The notes under the pieces were generated by a model that saw only the letters and a list, made by a program, of their open reading frames with translations, was not told the origin of the DNA and made no database searches. 64,000 nt of DNA. Source: Adiantum capillus-veneris (lineage: Eukaryota > Streptophyta > Polypodiopsida > Polypodiales > Pteridaceae). A program made the translations under genes and the position numbers. The number at the start of each line of letters is the position of its first letter. The stretch's first letter is position 1. Shown here piece by piece: positions 24,301-34,087 of the stretch. Location: assembly GCA_014529385.2 (NCBI GenBank), contig CM043959.1, forward strand, positions 92,111,529-92,175,528. The letters are read 5' to 3'.

Positions 24301-24620
24301 ATTTAGTGCTCTATAGTCGACACACATATAATTTGTGTCGTCTTTGTTTTGCACTAATAACACAGGTGAGAAAAATGGAGATGAACTAGGCCTAACCATG
24401 CCCTTCTCTACTAACTCATGCACTTGCCGCATAATCTCCTCTTGTTGAGCTTGAGAAACTCTACAAGGAGGTTTATTAGGAGGTGAACTTCTTGGAAGAA
24501 GTTCAATTGCATGGTCATCGTTGCCTCGTTTAGGAGGTATCTCACAAGGGATGTCGTCAATAAAGACATCTTGAAAAAACACCATGTTAGATAATTTGGG
24601 AAAATATCGTTTCCCAAATT
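21397..24620 (-). mobile_element. Gypsy-2 internal region (5'-truncated chromovirus-type)
   Basis: Fossil Ty3/gypsy pol on the minus strand. Reading right to left: reverse transcriptase ([47 protein letters not shown]; 23980-24585), RNase H (FEVQCDACGDCLG, 23380-23907), a linker and integrase zinc region (about 22960-23243), integrase core (CTVCQKTKFDRGKQP, SMDFIFRLPKP, VSDRD; 22374-22961), and a chromodomain-like tail (YLIKFKNYPFEDARWM) around 21830-21920. Gag, protease and the 5' LTR are missing. The element is broken but less so than Gypsy-1, with about six breaks. A polypurine tract adjoins the LTR at 21397. Confidence 0.9.
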
Positions 24621-25082
24621 CTAAATGTGTATGCTAGGATTGTGTTATTTAATGATTTCTAAGCTCTAGTTGCCTTTAATTTAGATGAATTATCATGATT
24701 GTATGAGTCTATTTTAAATTCTCTACTATAAAATTTAAGAATAAACCTCCAATATAGTTCTTTGAGAAAGGATTTGTATGACATCAATACTTTTCAAACT
24801 TCAGCAAATGATTCTAGAAGTAGCTTCTCAAAACAAGAGGTGTCAAAAAAACCAATTGATATGATTTTTAAGCAGCATATAGATTGATTACATAAATTAA
24901 AAAAGATAGTATGTAAGACAAATACTATTAAACACTCTTGTCATAAACTTGGTGACCTTAATCCACGTATAACAAAATACTTGGTCATGGTTTTGTTGCA
25001 TGCTATCAAGTTTTAAATACACGATAATTTAAACAACATTCAAACTAATATTTCACAGTTAAAAAGTCAAAACAATAATATA
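24621..25082. other. AT-rich DNA, nothing recognised
   Basis: No open frame, repeat or element homology that I can support between the truncated end of Gypsy-2 and the first CTATGGCC block. Confidence 0.5.
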
Positions 25083-25414
25083 GAGTATCCTATGGCTATA
25101 AGACCATGAGATACCATCTATTGAACCTATGGCCTTAAGGCCATACAATGCTCTTTGTAGATATATCTATGACTTTAAGATAATCCAAAATATGTCTCTT
25201 TACGACTTCAAGTCCATAGGGTTAGGATTGTTAGCTGGTCTCAATGTATAAAAAGATGCAGTGCTTCAAAGCCACATGGGACTTTATTTATGTGCTACCC
25301 TATGTCCCTAAGGCTCTGGGTTGTCTTAGGGACACAAGATTTCTTTTTGCCAGTAAGAAACCCCTCTATGCTCTATGTTGGCACTCTATGTCCCCAGGCG
25401 CACAAGGTGTGCCT
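25083..25414 (-). repeat. CTATGGCC palindromic minisatellite, block A
   Basis: Degenerate copies of the unit seen at 57391-60000, in reverse orientation: CCTATGGCCTTAAGGCCAT at about 25126, then CCAGTAAGAAACCCCTCTATG and CTCTATGTTGGCACTCTATG near 25350-25390. Copia-2 abuts its right end. Confidence 0.65.
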
Positions 25415-25642
25415 TGTTGGAATTAGGGTTGCAGAGAGACACACACAGCTTGGAGAAGACGAAGGAAGATCAAGGCACACAATAGAGAGTGTGTTACTTA
25501 GTGTGCAATGGAAAGATGGATAGCCCTAGAATGATGGGCATATATACAATGCTCGGGGGAAAAAATCTCCTAAAGAGGGAAAAAATGCCCCGGGTGGTCC
25601 TAGTGTGTTCACACACATCACTACCACATGTATATGGTAACA
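25415..25642 (-). repeat. 3' LTR of Copia-2 (228 bp)
   Basis: Minus-strand TGTTACCATATACATG start next to the polypurine tract and ...CCCTAATTCCAACA end, with a TATATATG TATA-like motif inside. Confidence 0.7.
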
Positions 25643-26441
25643 AATCCCCCCTGGAGTGATGCGATGAACAAGAGCTGGCACATGAGTAAAGGGAAGTGCC
25701 ATGCCCTGAGGACATGATCAGTCCACAAAGGGGAGTAGGCCCAAAGCTTTGCAGAAAGCTTCAAGCTTCTCACAAGACAATGCCTTTGTGAAAAGATATG
25801 CAAGGTTGTCCTGTGTTGGCACATAAGCCAAGGTGATCTCTCGTGCTGAGAGCCTCTCCCTGACATAGTGGTAATGCACCTCAATGTGCTTTGTGCGAGC
25901 ATGAAAAATTGGGTTCCTCAAAACTGTCAATGCGCTCTAACTGTCAGTGTAAATAGTGTTGGAAGTGTCCTATCCAACACCTAGATCAGCCAAGGTGTCT
26001 GAGCCATACACACTTAACCGTAGCTGTGAAGACTGCCCTGTACTCAGCCTCACAACTCGAAGTGGCCATAGTAGGTTGCTTCTTGCTCAACCATGATATA
26101 AATGAACTGCCAAGCATGAAACAGAAACCACTTGTGGACACTCGCGTGTCAAAACAACCAGCCCAATCTGAGTTTGAAAACGCATGTAAGTCTGGCGGCA
26201 ATGATCCCCCCTTGGGATAAAACAAGCCAAGATGTAAAGTGCCACTAAGGTAGCGGAAAATCCTCTTGATAGCCTGCCAATGCTTAGACCCTGGGCTATG
26301 CATAAATCTGTTGACCTGTGAGACTACAAATTGAATATCCGGCCTCGTGTTGCATACATAAATGAGGCAGCCAACAGCAGTTTGGAAAAGAGTGACATCA
26401 ACAGGATCACCAGCATCATTTGATGGCACTCTTGGGGCCAT
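25415..26441 (-). mobile_element. Copia-2: 3' fragment with LTR
   Basis: Fossil Ty1/copia remnant on the minus strand. Reading right to left: the end of reverse transcriptase and RNase H (TLFQTAVGCLIYVCNTRPDI, SNSDWAGC, SKKQPTMATSSCEAEYRA; 25986-26441), the C-terminal copia block (HARTKHIEVHYHYVRERL; 25718-25930), a polypurine tract (CCAGGGGGGATT) at about 25643-25655, and a 228-bp LTR at 25415-25642 with TGTTACC...CCAACA ends. Gag, protease, integrase, most of RT and the 5' LTR are missing. It is broken, with two or three breaks besides the truncation, and lies inside CTATGGCC repeats. Confidence 0.88.
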
Positions 26442-26680
26442 AGGGTACCTTTCATGTTAGCAAGAAGTTCTACATGATTTATGTTAGCACCATATGGCCC
26501 TGGGGCCACAAGGTTCCCTCTATGCTTCTATGTTAAAAGGAAATACTCCATGCTCTAAGTTGGCATATGACCCAAGGGCCAAAGGGTGTCTTCCATGCTA
26601 GTAAGAAACACTATATGCTCTAAGTTCGTATTCTATGGCCCAAGGGACATAGGGTGGCCAAGGCATCCACGATACATTCA
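26442..26680 (-). repeat. CTATGGCC palindromic minisatellite, block B
   Basis: Units such as ATATGGCCCTGGGGCCACAAG, CATGCTAGTAAGAAACACTATATG and TCTATGGCCCAAGG, in the same orientation as block A and inverted relative to block E. Confidence 0.7.
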
Positions 26681-28029
26681 CAAACGGATTTTGATTACGA
26701 TGTCATTAGAGCACAAAGCATTCTTTCTAATATTAGTAATTTCAATAAAAAAGGTCAAGTTGTTTTAGTGATCTTAAATACCATTTATATAGGTGATATG
26801 CTTTTTGACATAATTTTCAAGGATGAATACACATTAAAAGTTTTCATAATAAAATAGTCATGAAAAAATCCGTGTATATACACATTAAAATAATTATAGG
26901 TGGTATATATCAACTTAATTAGAAAATAATAGTCATGTAAAAATCCAAGTGTTAACTTTATATAGGTGATATGCTTTTTGACATGATTTTCAAGGATGAA
27001 TACACATTAAAAGTTTTCATAATAAAATAGTCATGAAAAAATCCGTGTATATACACATTAAAATAATTATAGGTGGTATATATCAACTTAATTAGACAAT
27101 AATAGTCATGAAAAAATCCAAGTGTTAACTTTTTTTAAAATATCAATGTATTTATGATCTTATTAAAATGTGTAAGTTAATACTGTGGTAAATATGCAAT
27201 CCAATATACAAAATTGAATCATTGTCATACATCATATAACTGTTGCTTTGCCACATAGTTGAAGGGGTCTTTGCTTCAAATGTCGACATAACATTCAAAC
27301 ACTTAAATCAAATTTGCAAGTACTTTAATTCACAAATGCATTGATCTGTTGGTGGATGGAAGGTCCGGCTCACCATGCACTTTGGTTTTCAAATCCCGGG
27401 GGGCAGAAATATATGTGTTGAATTCTCCTTCTGGCATTGCACATGTATTGGAACTTGCATTGCCCTTTACTGCTAATTTACAAACTTAAACAATTGTCAT
27501 ACATTATACAATCATTTCTTTGCAATAAACCTTGATACAATGTTTCGATTGCTACATGACAAGCTAAAAATTTGTACTAGTCGTAGCTTCCCTCTATTGA
27601 AAAAAAATCAAGTTATGAATTCCAATTCTCTGCATCATCTAGAAGAAAAAAAATCATAGTTTGGAACAAAATACTCACACTTTATATCTTTGAATAAAAT
27701 ATTGTTACAATTAAAGAACTAGATCTTGACATAATCCAAAGGACGAATGCTTCATAAACCATTTGCACTTTGATACTCGATGTTTACTATCTAAGCAAAT
27801 AATTGGCATTTACAACAAATATTCAATATATGTTTAATATAGTTATTTGCAATACAAAGATAATTATTTCAAACACTTACACCATCAATTCACAATAGAA
27901 GAACTTACACCTAACCAAAAATGATCATACATTAGTTGTTCACAAGATAAGCAATACATGTCCCTAATGTTTATGAACACAAGATAGTAAGGCCAAAGAA
28001 AAATGTTTTTGAAATACTTAAAGAGTCTT
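26681..28029. other. AT-rich intergenic DNA with a tandem duplication
   Basis: No gene or element recognised apart from the 173-bp duplication at 26784-27129. Open frames here are short and not supported. Confidence 0.5.
26784..27129. repeat. two-copy 173-bp tandem duplication
   Basis: TTTATATAGGTGATATGC starts a copy at 26784 and another at 26957. The two copies differ at about three positions over 173 bp, so the duplication is recent compared with its surroundings. Confidence 0.92.
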
Positions 28030-28660
28030 TAGGTGACCTAGAATAACCAACCTATGGTCTAAAGGCCATAGGTTGTCATTTGATATTTTACAAGATGTGT
28101 CCATAGAGAGCTAAGTGATCTGCATCCATGGGGTGGTTTAAGTGTCCCTGTGGAGGTTCTATGTCAACACCCTATGGCCTAAGGCCTTAGGGTATCCCAA
28201 ATGCTCTTGGATAACTTATGTTTTCTTCTAGAATAGCCCAAATGCTTATGTGACCTTTTAGAGAGTTTATGTAATCACCCTATATATGTAAGATTCTAGG
28301 GTAGCCCAAATGCTTTTGGGGGATTCTATGTTGACACCCTATGGCCTTAAGACTATAGAGTAGCCCAAATGCTAATGTTCCCTTTTAAAGACTCTATCTC
28401 ATCACCCTATATCCGTAAGATTGTAGGGTAGGCCAAATGCTTTTGGGGGATTCTATGTTGACACCCTATGGACCTAAGGCTATAGAGTAACCCAAATGCT
28501 TATGTTCCCTTTTAGAGACTCGACATAATCACCCTTTGTCCATAAGGTTTTAGGACATCCCATTTGCTTTTGGGGGATTCTATGGCCCTAGGGCCATAGG
28601 GTGCCATTTATACAAAGAACTCTATGATCCTCAAGTCATAGGGTGTTCTTCCCAAACCTC
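28030..28660. repeat. CTATGGCC minisatellite, block C (variant unit)
   Basis: A divergent unit of about 110-120 bp: TGGGGGATTCTATGTTGACACC followed by CTATGGCCTTAAG and TAGAGTAGCCCAAATGCT. Recurs near 28317, 28437 and 28555. It shares the CTATGGCC...GGCCATAG core with the other blocks. Confidence 0.65.
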
Positions 28661-29030
28661 ATATGACCACTTAACTTTAAAGTATTACATAATATATCTT
28701 ATGATCATATATATATATGTAGAATTCTATTTGCCACCACATATTTATATAATATCATACACTTAAGCCTAATTCATTTATTGTGAAAGAACTCAAACTC
28801 ACAAGTTCATACTTTTTCAAAGAAAATAAATTGAGAAAGAAAATAAATTCAATTTATTTTCCAAAGAAAATAAATTGGGAAAAATAACAAACTAAACATC
28901 AATGTTTTTAACAACATGGGCGGATTTGAGATGGGACAAATAAAATAAAATGACAACAATAATAATCTAAATATTAGTAATGTAATAACATGGGTGGCTA
29001 GCTAAACCTGTTTCCTCTAGAATTTCTAAA
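28661..29030. other. AT-rich DNA, nothing recognised
   Basis: Sequence between CTATGGCC block C and the pseudogene; contains a duplicated AAAGAAAATAAATT stretch near 28820-28875 but no supported feature. Confidence 0.45.
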
Positions 29031-31728
29031 ATGCCTCAGCACTTGCATCCAATGGTTCTTCAATTTCTTCCTTCTCTAAATCCTTGGCATCATTGACTTT
29101 CTATGTGGTATGCACACCTGCCCACCTTCTAAGATCAAGGTCTTCTTCCACTATGGAATGGCAAAGAGATTCCAGTTGCGTCATTTGATCACTAGTACAT
29201 GCAACTGATATCACCTTTCTTTGTTGTTGTAGTGCCTCTTTAGTCCCATAGCCTAGTGACAAGATGTCTATTAATTGATCATCTTCTTTGACACAGATGC
29301 ATTTGATTACACGACGCACAAAAAAGGCTTTGGATGTGTTCACAGCATCATACTCGTCGTCGTGGATGCAGAGAGTATGCATTGTCTCCCAATAGTGACT
29401 CTTTAACACTAGATTAGTTGGTGTAGTGCTCTCCTTGAATTAAGAATGCCCGAACCCCAAAAATTACTTTGCAAAGAGCACATGTTTGGATGGTCTCTGA
29501 TCCCATTAAGGAGCTCAAAGGTAGAACATGCTTTTCATACCATTTAGCTTTTTCAGAAATTGCTTGCTTTAGGAAAGCAGCATGCTAATACTTGACTAAG
29601 CCGGAAATTAAAAACTCTGATGGTTGATGTGCTATCCCACATACTCCATCAATTACTTTACCAAATTGGGTAGCACTCCAACCACTAGATGTAATACTTT
29701 TGTGCGTTATATCTATGATGCAAACACCAACACAAATTGTAGAGCTATTCTCATTACAGAGAAACTCAATGCTTCCAAATTGTTTTGAACACACTTGATT
29801 GTCCATGGTAGAATGAATTGCAAACTAGAAGCACCATTCTTTTGTGAAATGATCCACTGCACATATCGCCTAGTGATCTCAGGAATTGGCTCTTTCTTGT
29901 TTCCTTTTTGTAGCAGGAGATTTAGCCATTACGTACAGCTCATGAAGGGATATTTTTAAATCTCATCTATAATGTTATAATGAGACTTACATTCATCTCG
30001 TAAAGTAATTGCTATTGCTGATGGATCTATCTCTTTAAATGCCATCAACATTTGAGACTCAAAAACCTTGGTCTGCTTTAAGTTCATTGCACGTGGAGTG
30101 AGGTCGAGCATGCCCGCTTGAAGTGGTTGCTTCACTAAGCAGATCTTCTCTTCTTTCAGCTCATGTTGTAGTATCTTGACATCATTATCTTCTAAACCAT
30201 TTAGACATCTAAAGGTTGTTATGCTTGGTTGTTTCCCACGAGCAGTTGATGTCTGGTGCTTCTCCAAGATGTTTATCCAGTGATCATAGATTTCATCATT
30301 GTACATGACCATGTGTGCTTCTTTGTTGGCAAATGATTTATGGTTGAACGTGATGTTCACCACATTTACAGAGGCCTTCAAAATAAAGAAAAGAAAATTA
30401 AATTTATTTCAAGACATATTTGTAACAAAAACAAGCATAGGGAAGTGGAACTTACATCCCAAGGTGCTCAACTCAGATGACTAATAGGAACTACTGCCTT
30501 GGGTTTTGCTCGTTTAGAATACGCAAGCCATTGACTACGGCCATGCTTCAAGACCTCCACATAAGGTTGGTGTTTCCTACTGTTATTCTCTCCATGTTCT
30601 CCATTTTGGAAATTCAAACAGAAGCCTCTTTGGGAGCGTCTACCACTATCCTTGTAGTTCTAAACTTGTAGAACTCTTTTCTCAAAGCATACTTAGTGAT
30701 GTGGTTATGCAAAAAAGCTATAGCCGCTATAATGGAATGCTGACCAGCTAGAATCCAGTAGTGGTATGTTGATAGCTTGTCTCCATGCACTTCAGCTGTT
30801 TGAAAAGGCACTTTTGTAATTAGGTTATACGGCATCATATTTGTTGCACTGGAGACTGCCCTAGAGTGGACTGCAAATTGCTTCAAGAGATATTCACATA
30901 CACATCTGATAATGGTCTGGATTTATAGCCATCTGGTGCAAGGTTACTTTGCTCAACTGGGATCAATTGGGTAGACTATACAACAAGTTTAAAATAGTGT
31001 GCAATTCCAACGTATCCATCTAGCCCACTCTTAGAAGTTTTGGCAACTTCTTTATCAAGATCTTTTTCTTTGGGCTGTATAATAGAGTCCACCATAGCTA
31101 AAGGATATTGTCCACAACCACTACCATTGAGGGTGGTTCAACTATTAGGGTTGCAAGCCACTAGAATCTTCTGCTTCTTGAGTCTGTAAGGGTATAACTG
31201 AAAGACTTTCTTCGGCCAGATTTCTACTATTGTCTCCAAGTGAGGAGTCTGACTCTCCTTGAGAGTCTTAGATTGATTTTCTTTACCTGTTTCTTCATTC
31301 TTTCGCTTCTTATTCTTATTTGTGCTCCTCAATTTACCTTAATATTGATTAAATTTCTTAAAACCCTCAATAAATAAGTCTATAAAGTTCTCACTTGGAG
31401 TGTCCTCTTGAAGCTCCACCCACCCTGGTTTTGTCATTGTCACTCCTTCATAATCAACCTTCACCAATTTTTTAGCAAAGGCCACAGGCTCCAACAAGTC
31501 ACCATTGAGTAGTTTTACTCCAAGGCATGGAGACATTTCAAGATTTGAACAATCTTTTTTTATCTCTTTCACAATACTACAATCCTTGAAGGGTAATTTC
31601 TCTTTATCTTCAAAGAACAAGTGGAATTTCTCATCACTTCCACCATTTGGTAAGTGAAAATCTAGATACCAAGAACTTGGTGTTGATCCTATTGCATCAA
31701 CTGACTTTGACATTCTCTGCTGAGACAT
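29031..31728 (-). pseudogene. broken ParB-like / DNA-methylase-like gene
   Basis: At least five minus-strand coding blocks lie in order over 2.7 kb. The first (31728 down to 31339, MSQQRMSKSVDAIG) ends in a region followed by a lysine-rich stretch. A block at 30614-30886 has YHYWILAGQHSIIAAIAFL, resembling the GQH/GERR-type motif of ParB-like nucleases or binding domains. The last (29101-29409) has DDQLIDILSLGYGTKEALQ then QQQRKVISVACTSDQMTQL, resembling motif I (DxFxGxGT) and the following strand of N4/N6 DNA methylases; a C-terminal motif I is the order expected of class beta enzymes. No catalytic DPPY/SPPY was found. ParB plus methylase fusions are known in bacteria and phages. The frame is interrupted repeatedly, so it is not functional as read. 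Introns could explain some gaps. The assignment is tentative. Confidence 0.4.
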
Positions 31729-31769
31729 TTTCTATAAAAAGAATGACATATGTTTAGACAAGATAGATA

Positions 31770-32004
31770 TTAATACATCCATATGGACCTAGGGCCATAG
31801 AGTCCCCTCTATGTTAAACCATGTGGTCCTAGGTCCAATGGGTGCCAACAAAATGGTTCTACAAGTGTTCTTAGGCCACCCTATGGACTTGTGATCACAG
31901 GTTCTCCTATGACATTAGAGGAACCTCAAAGTAGTATCCCTTGAATGGACTAAATCCCCCTTTAGAGTTTCTACACCAACACCATATGGAATCATGTGGC
32001 CTGA
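31770..32004 (-). repeat. CTATGGCC minisatellite, block D left part
   Basis: Degenerate units (GGACCTAGGGCCATAGAG, CTAGGTCCAATGGGTGCC) that continue at 39522 beyond the CACTA element. The last three bases, TGA at 32002-32004, are the left target duplication of that element. Confidence 0.65.
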
Positions 32005-32115
32005 CACTACAACAACAGTCCCAAAGAGCGTCAATATATGCGTGGAAAGGCTTTATTAGCGACGCGTATATTGACGTTGGTATAGACGGGTATAGCGACG
32101 CGTATATCGATGACC
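32005..32115 (+). repeat. CACTA left terminal and subterminal repeats
   Basis: TIR CACTACAACA followed by GCGACGCGTATATTGACG and GCGACGCGTATATCGATG. These subterminal motifs are where TnpA-type proteins bind in En/Spm (established for the family; not shown here). Confidence 0.85.
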
Positions 32116-32339
32116 ATAACAATAAAAAAAATTTCTTGGACAGAGGGCAGGTAGCCTGCCTATGCCTAATGAAAAGATGGACACAAGCACCATAGCCAGA
32201 CTTCCTTCCCTTTGCCCAAGAAAGCGAGCAGCACCAAAATCAACCATGCTCCCGCAGAAATTTCAGCAGGGTTCTCTTCGTTTTTACATAAACTTTTCAA
32301 AAAAAAAAATCATGTATACGCCTCCTACATGAAATCCAT

Positions 32340-32660
32340 GTAGGATCTCACATGAGATTTAAGACCAATGACCATAACCATAACTTAAAAGCATAACCAT
32401 AACGAACCATAACCACAACTTAAAACCATAACCGACCAATATAACCACTTTGATAACCAGAAACAAAATTAACAATAACCATAAGCATAACCAGAAATTT
32501 AAACATAACCATAAACAAAACCTGAACCATAACTATGTCTATACAAGAATAGGAGAAATAACCATGTCTATACAATGACAATGACAATAACCATAACCAT
32601 AAGGAAAATAGTAACTGTGTGAAAAATAATCATAACCATATATATATGTCTATACAAAAG
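32340..32660 (+). repeat. ACCATA-type minisatellite in the CACTA element
   Basis: Irregular repeats of CATAACCATAACC and ATAACCATAA between the left end and the TnpA-like gene. Not a plant telomere repeat. Confidence 0.75.
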
Positions 32661-32824
32661 CAGACACAGAAGCGTTTCTGTGTCTCACAAAGCATATATA
32701 TGAAATCCGGGCCACTGATGACTAGGCATCACAACCTGCACATAGGACAACTCACAAAATTAGTATTCACATATACTTACTTAATTAAATCAACTCACAC
32801 ATATTAACGTCTCACCTCAAGCGA

Positions 32825-33981
32825 TCAGCGAGACTGTAAGTCCGCCCAGTCTACAGGATCTCCTGAAGCATCAAGATCATTCAATACTTCATAGATACCT
32901 CTGCGATATCCATCTGACTCCTCTTGACGTGTCGGGGCTCGATGCATCGCAAGATTCTGCGTTTATACAAAGTCAGAGTAATAAGAATACATGGTTCATC
33001 GCGTTTTAAAAAATGCCATAGTTAAGATTGGATTAGAAACTCACAAACTCAGAGCGAAAGGTGTCGAAGCCTCCGCTGCCAAGATGAGATGTCCCCGTGG
33101 TCATCTGTCGTATCTGCGTAGCCTCACGCTGCTGTCTGAACCGCGTGGCCGCTGTTTGCTCATCCTCCCTGATCTGAAGCCACGTCTGGTGTGGGATGCC
33201 CGAAGGCTTCGGCGAGCCGGTCCTGAAAGCCTTCCGAGCTGCATCTCGTCGATGTTTCATGGTGTCCCGTGCAACACCCTTGATCCAGCTCCTCGCAACA
33301 ACGTCAGAACCCGGAGTAGGCTGGTACTCTCTCAGGATGGTCTCCACTATGTAAGTGACTTTGTCCTTTTCCTACCGATCTCAAGACGTCAGAATGCTGG
33401 TCGAAAACTGTAGCTCTGCGAGCTGGCGAATCCGCTGTCTCATCTTAGTCCAGACTCTATCCATGTCAACAGAACCATCTGGCCGTACAATATAGAGCTT
33501 GGAGGCACTAGGATCGTGTGCCCCCAAAGGTGTCCGAGGTGTCCCAAATGGTGTGTCGAGAGGTGTGCCTGGGTAGGACGGGGGTCGTGAGCGAGGAGGC
33601 GTCGAAGCATCTGTGGACCCTCCTCCACAGCAACCACCACCTCCACCTGACGATCGCGGAGATCGACGAGTGCACCTGTGCTGCGGAGATGAGGACGTAC
33701 CCGCTTTTGCCCCACCCCTAGGTGTCGAAGCGGCCGTGATGGGAGAAGCAGGCGTCGTACCCATAGGTGTCCCCCCCCCCCCCATAGGCGTCCCCTCTTC
33801 CATAGGTGTCCCCCCCCTAGGCGTCGGACCCTCGGGTGTGAAGCCCGGAGGCGTAGTACCCGCGCCTCTGGCTACTCAGTACTGAGAAGCCTCTGCCAAC
33901 TGAGCAGGCGTCATCCATGTAACGAAGCCCATGAATGCATCTGCACTCATAGAAGCGGGATCTGGAAACTGGTCTGCCATA
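32825..33981 (-). CDS. TnpA-like protein of the CACTA element
   Basis: Minus-strand gene with several exons. The 3' exon 32825-32956 encodes NLAMHRAPTRQEESDGYRRG... ending DPVDWADLQSR. It joins, through an 88-nt GT-AG intron (32957-33044) in matching phase 0, the exon from about 33347 to 33045 containing KHRRDAARKAFRTGSP and GTSHLGSGGFDTFRSEF, which resembles the plant transposase (Ptta/En/Spm, Transposase_24) pattern of basic helix followed by GS-F. The upstream exon, about 33803-33381, is proline/glycine/serine rich (low complexity, with a 14-C run at 33771) and contains a short helical region MDRVWTKMRQRIRQLAEL. The exact 5' exons and the intron around 33350-33390 are uncertain. In En/Spm, TnpA binds the subterminal repeats. 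Confidence 0.6.
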
Positions 33982-34087
33982 CTAAAGTCCTGCACAAAGA
34001 AAGTAAAGTAAAGCATCAGAACACAGTTGTTTAAATTAACTTTAAGCTTAATTTTAAATCAACGTCTTCACACAAACACTTATAGGC

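Noticed and set aside
30299-30671. Plus-strand small open frames inside the ParB/methylase-like relic
   Set aside because: Coding signal and motif order are on the minus strand; these frames are antisense.
32340-32660. CATAACC repeats suggesting an interstitial telomere tract
   Set aside because: The unit is ACCATA-like and irregular, not the plant TTTAGGG repeat, and lies inside the CACTA element.
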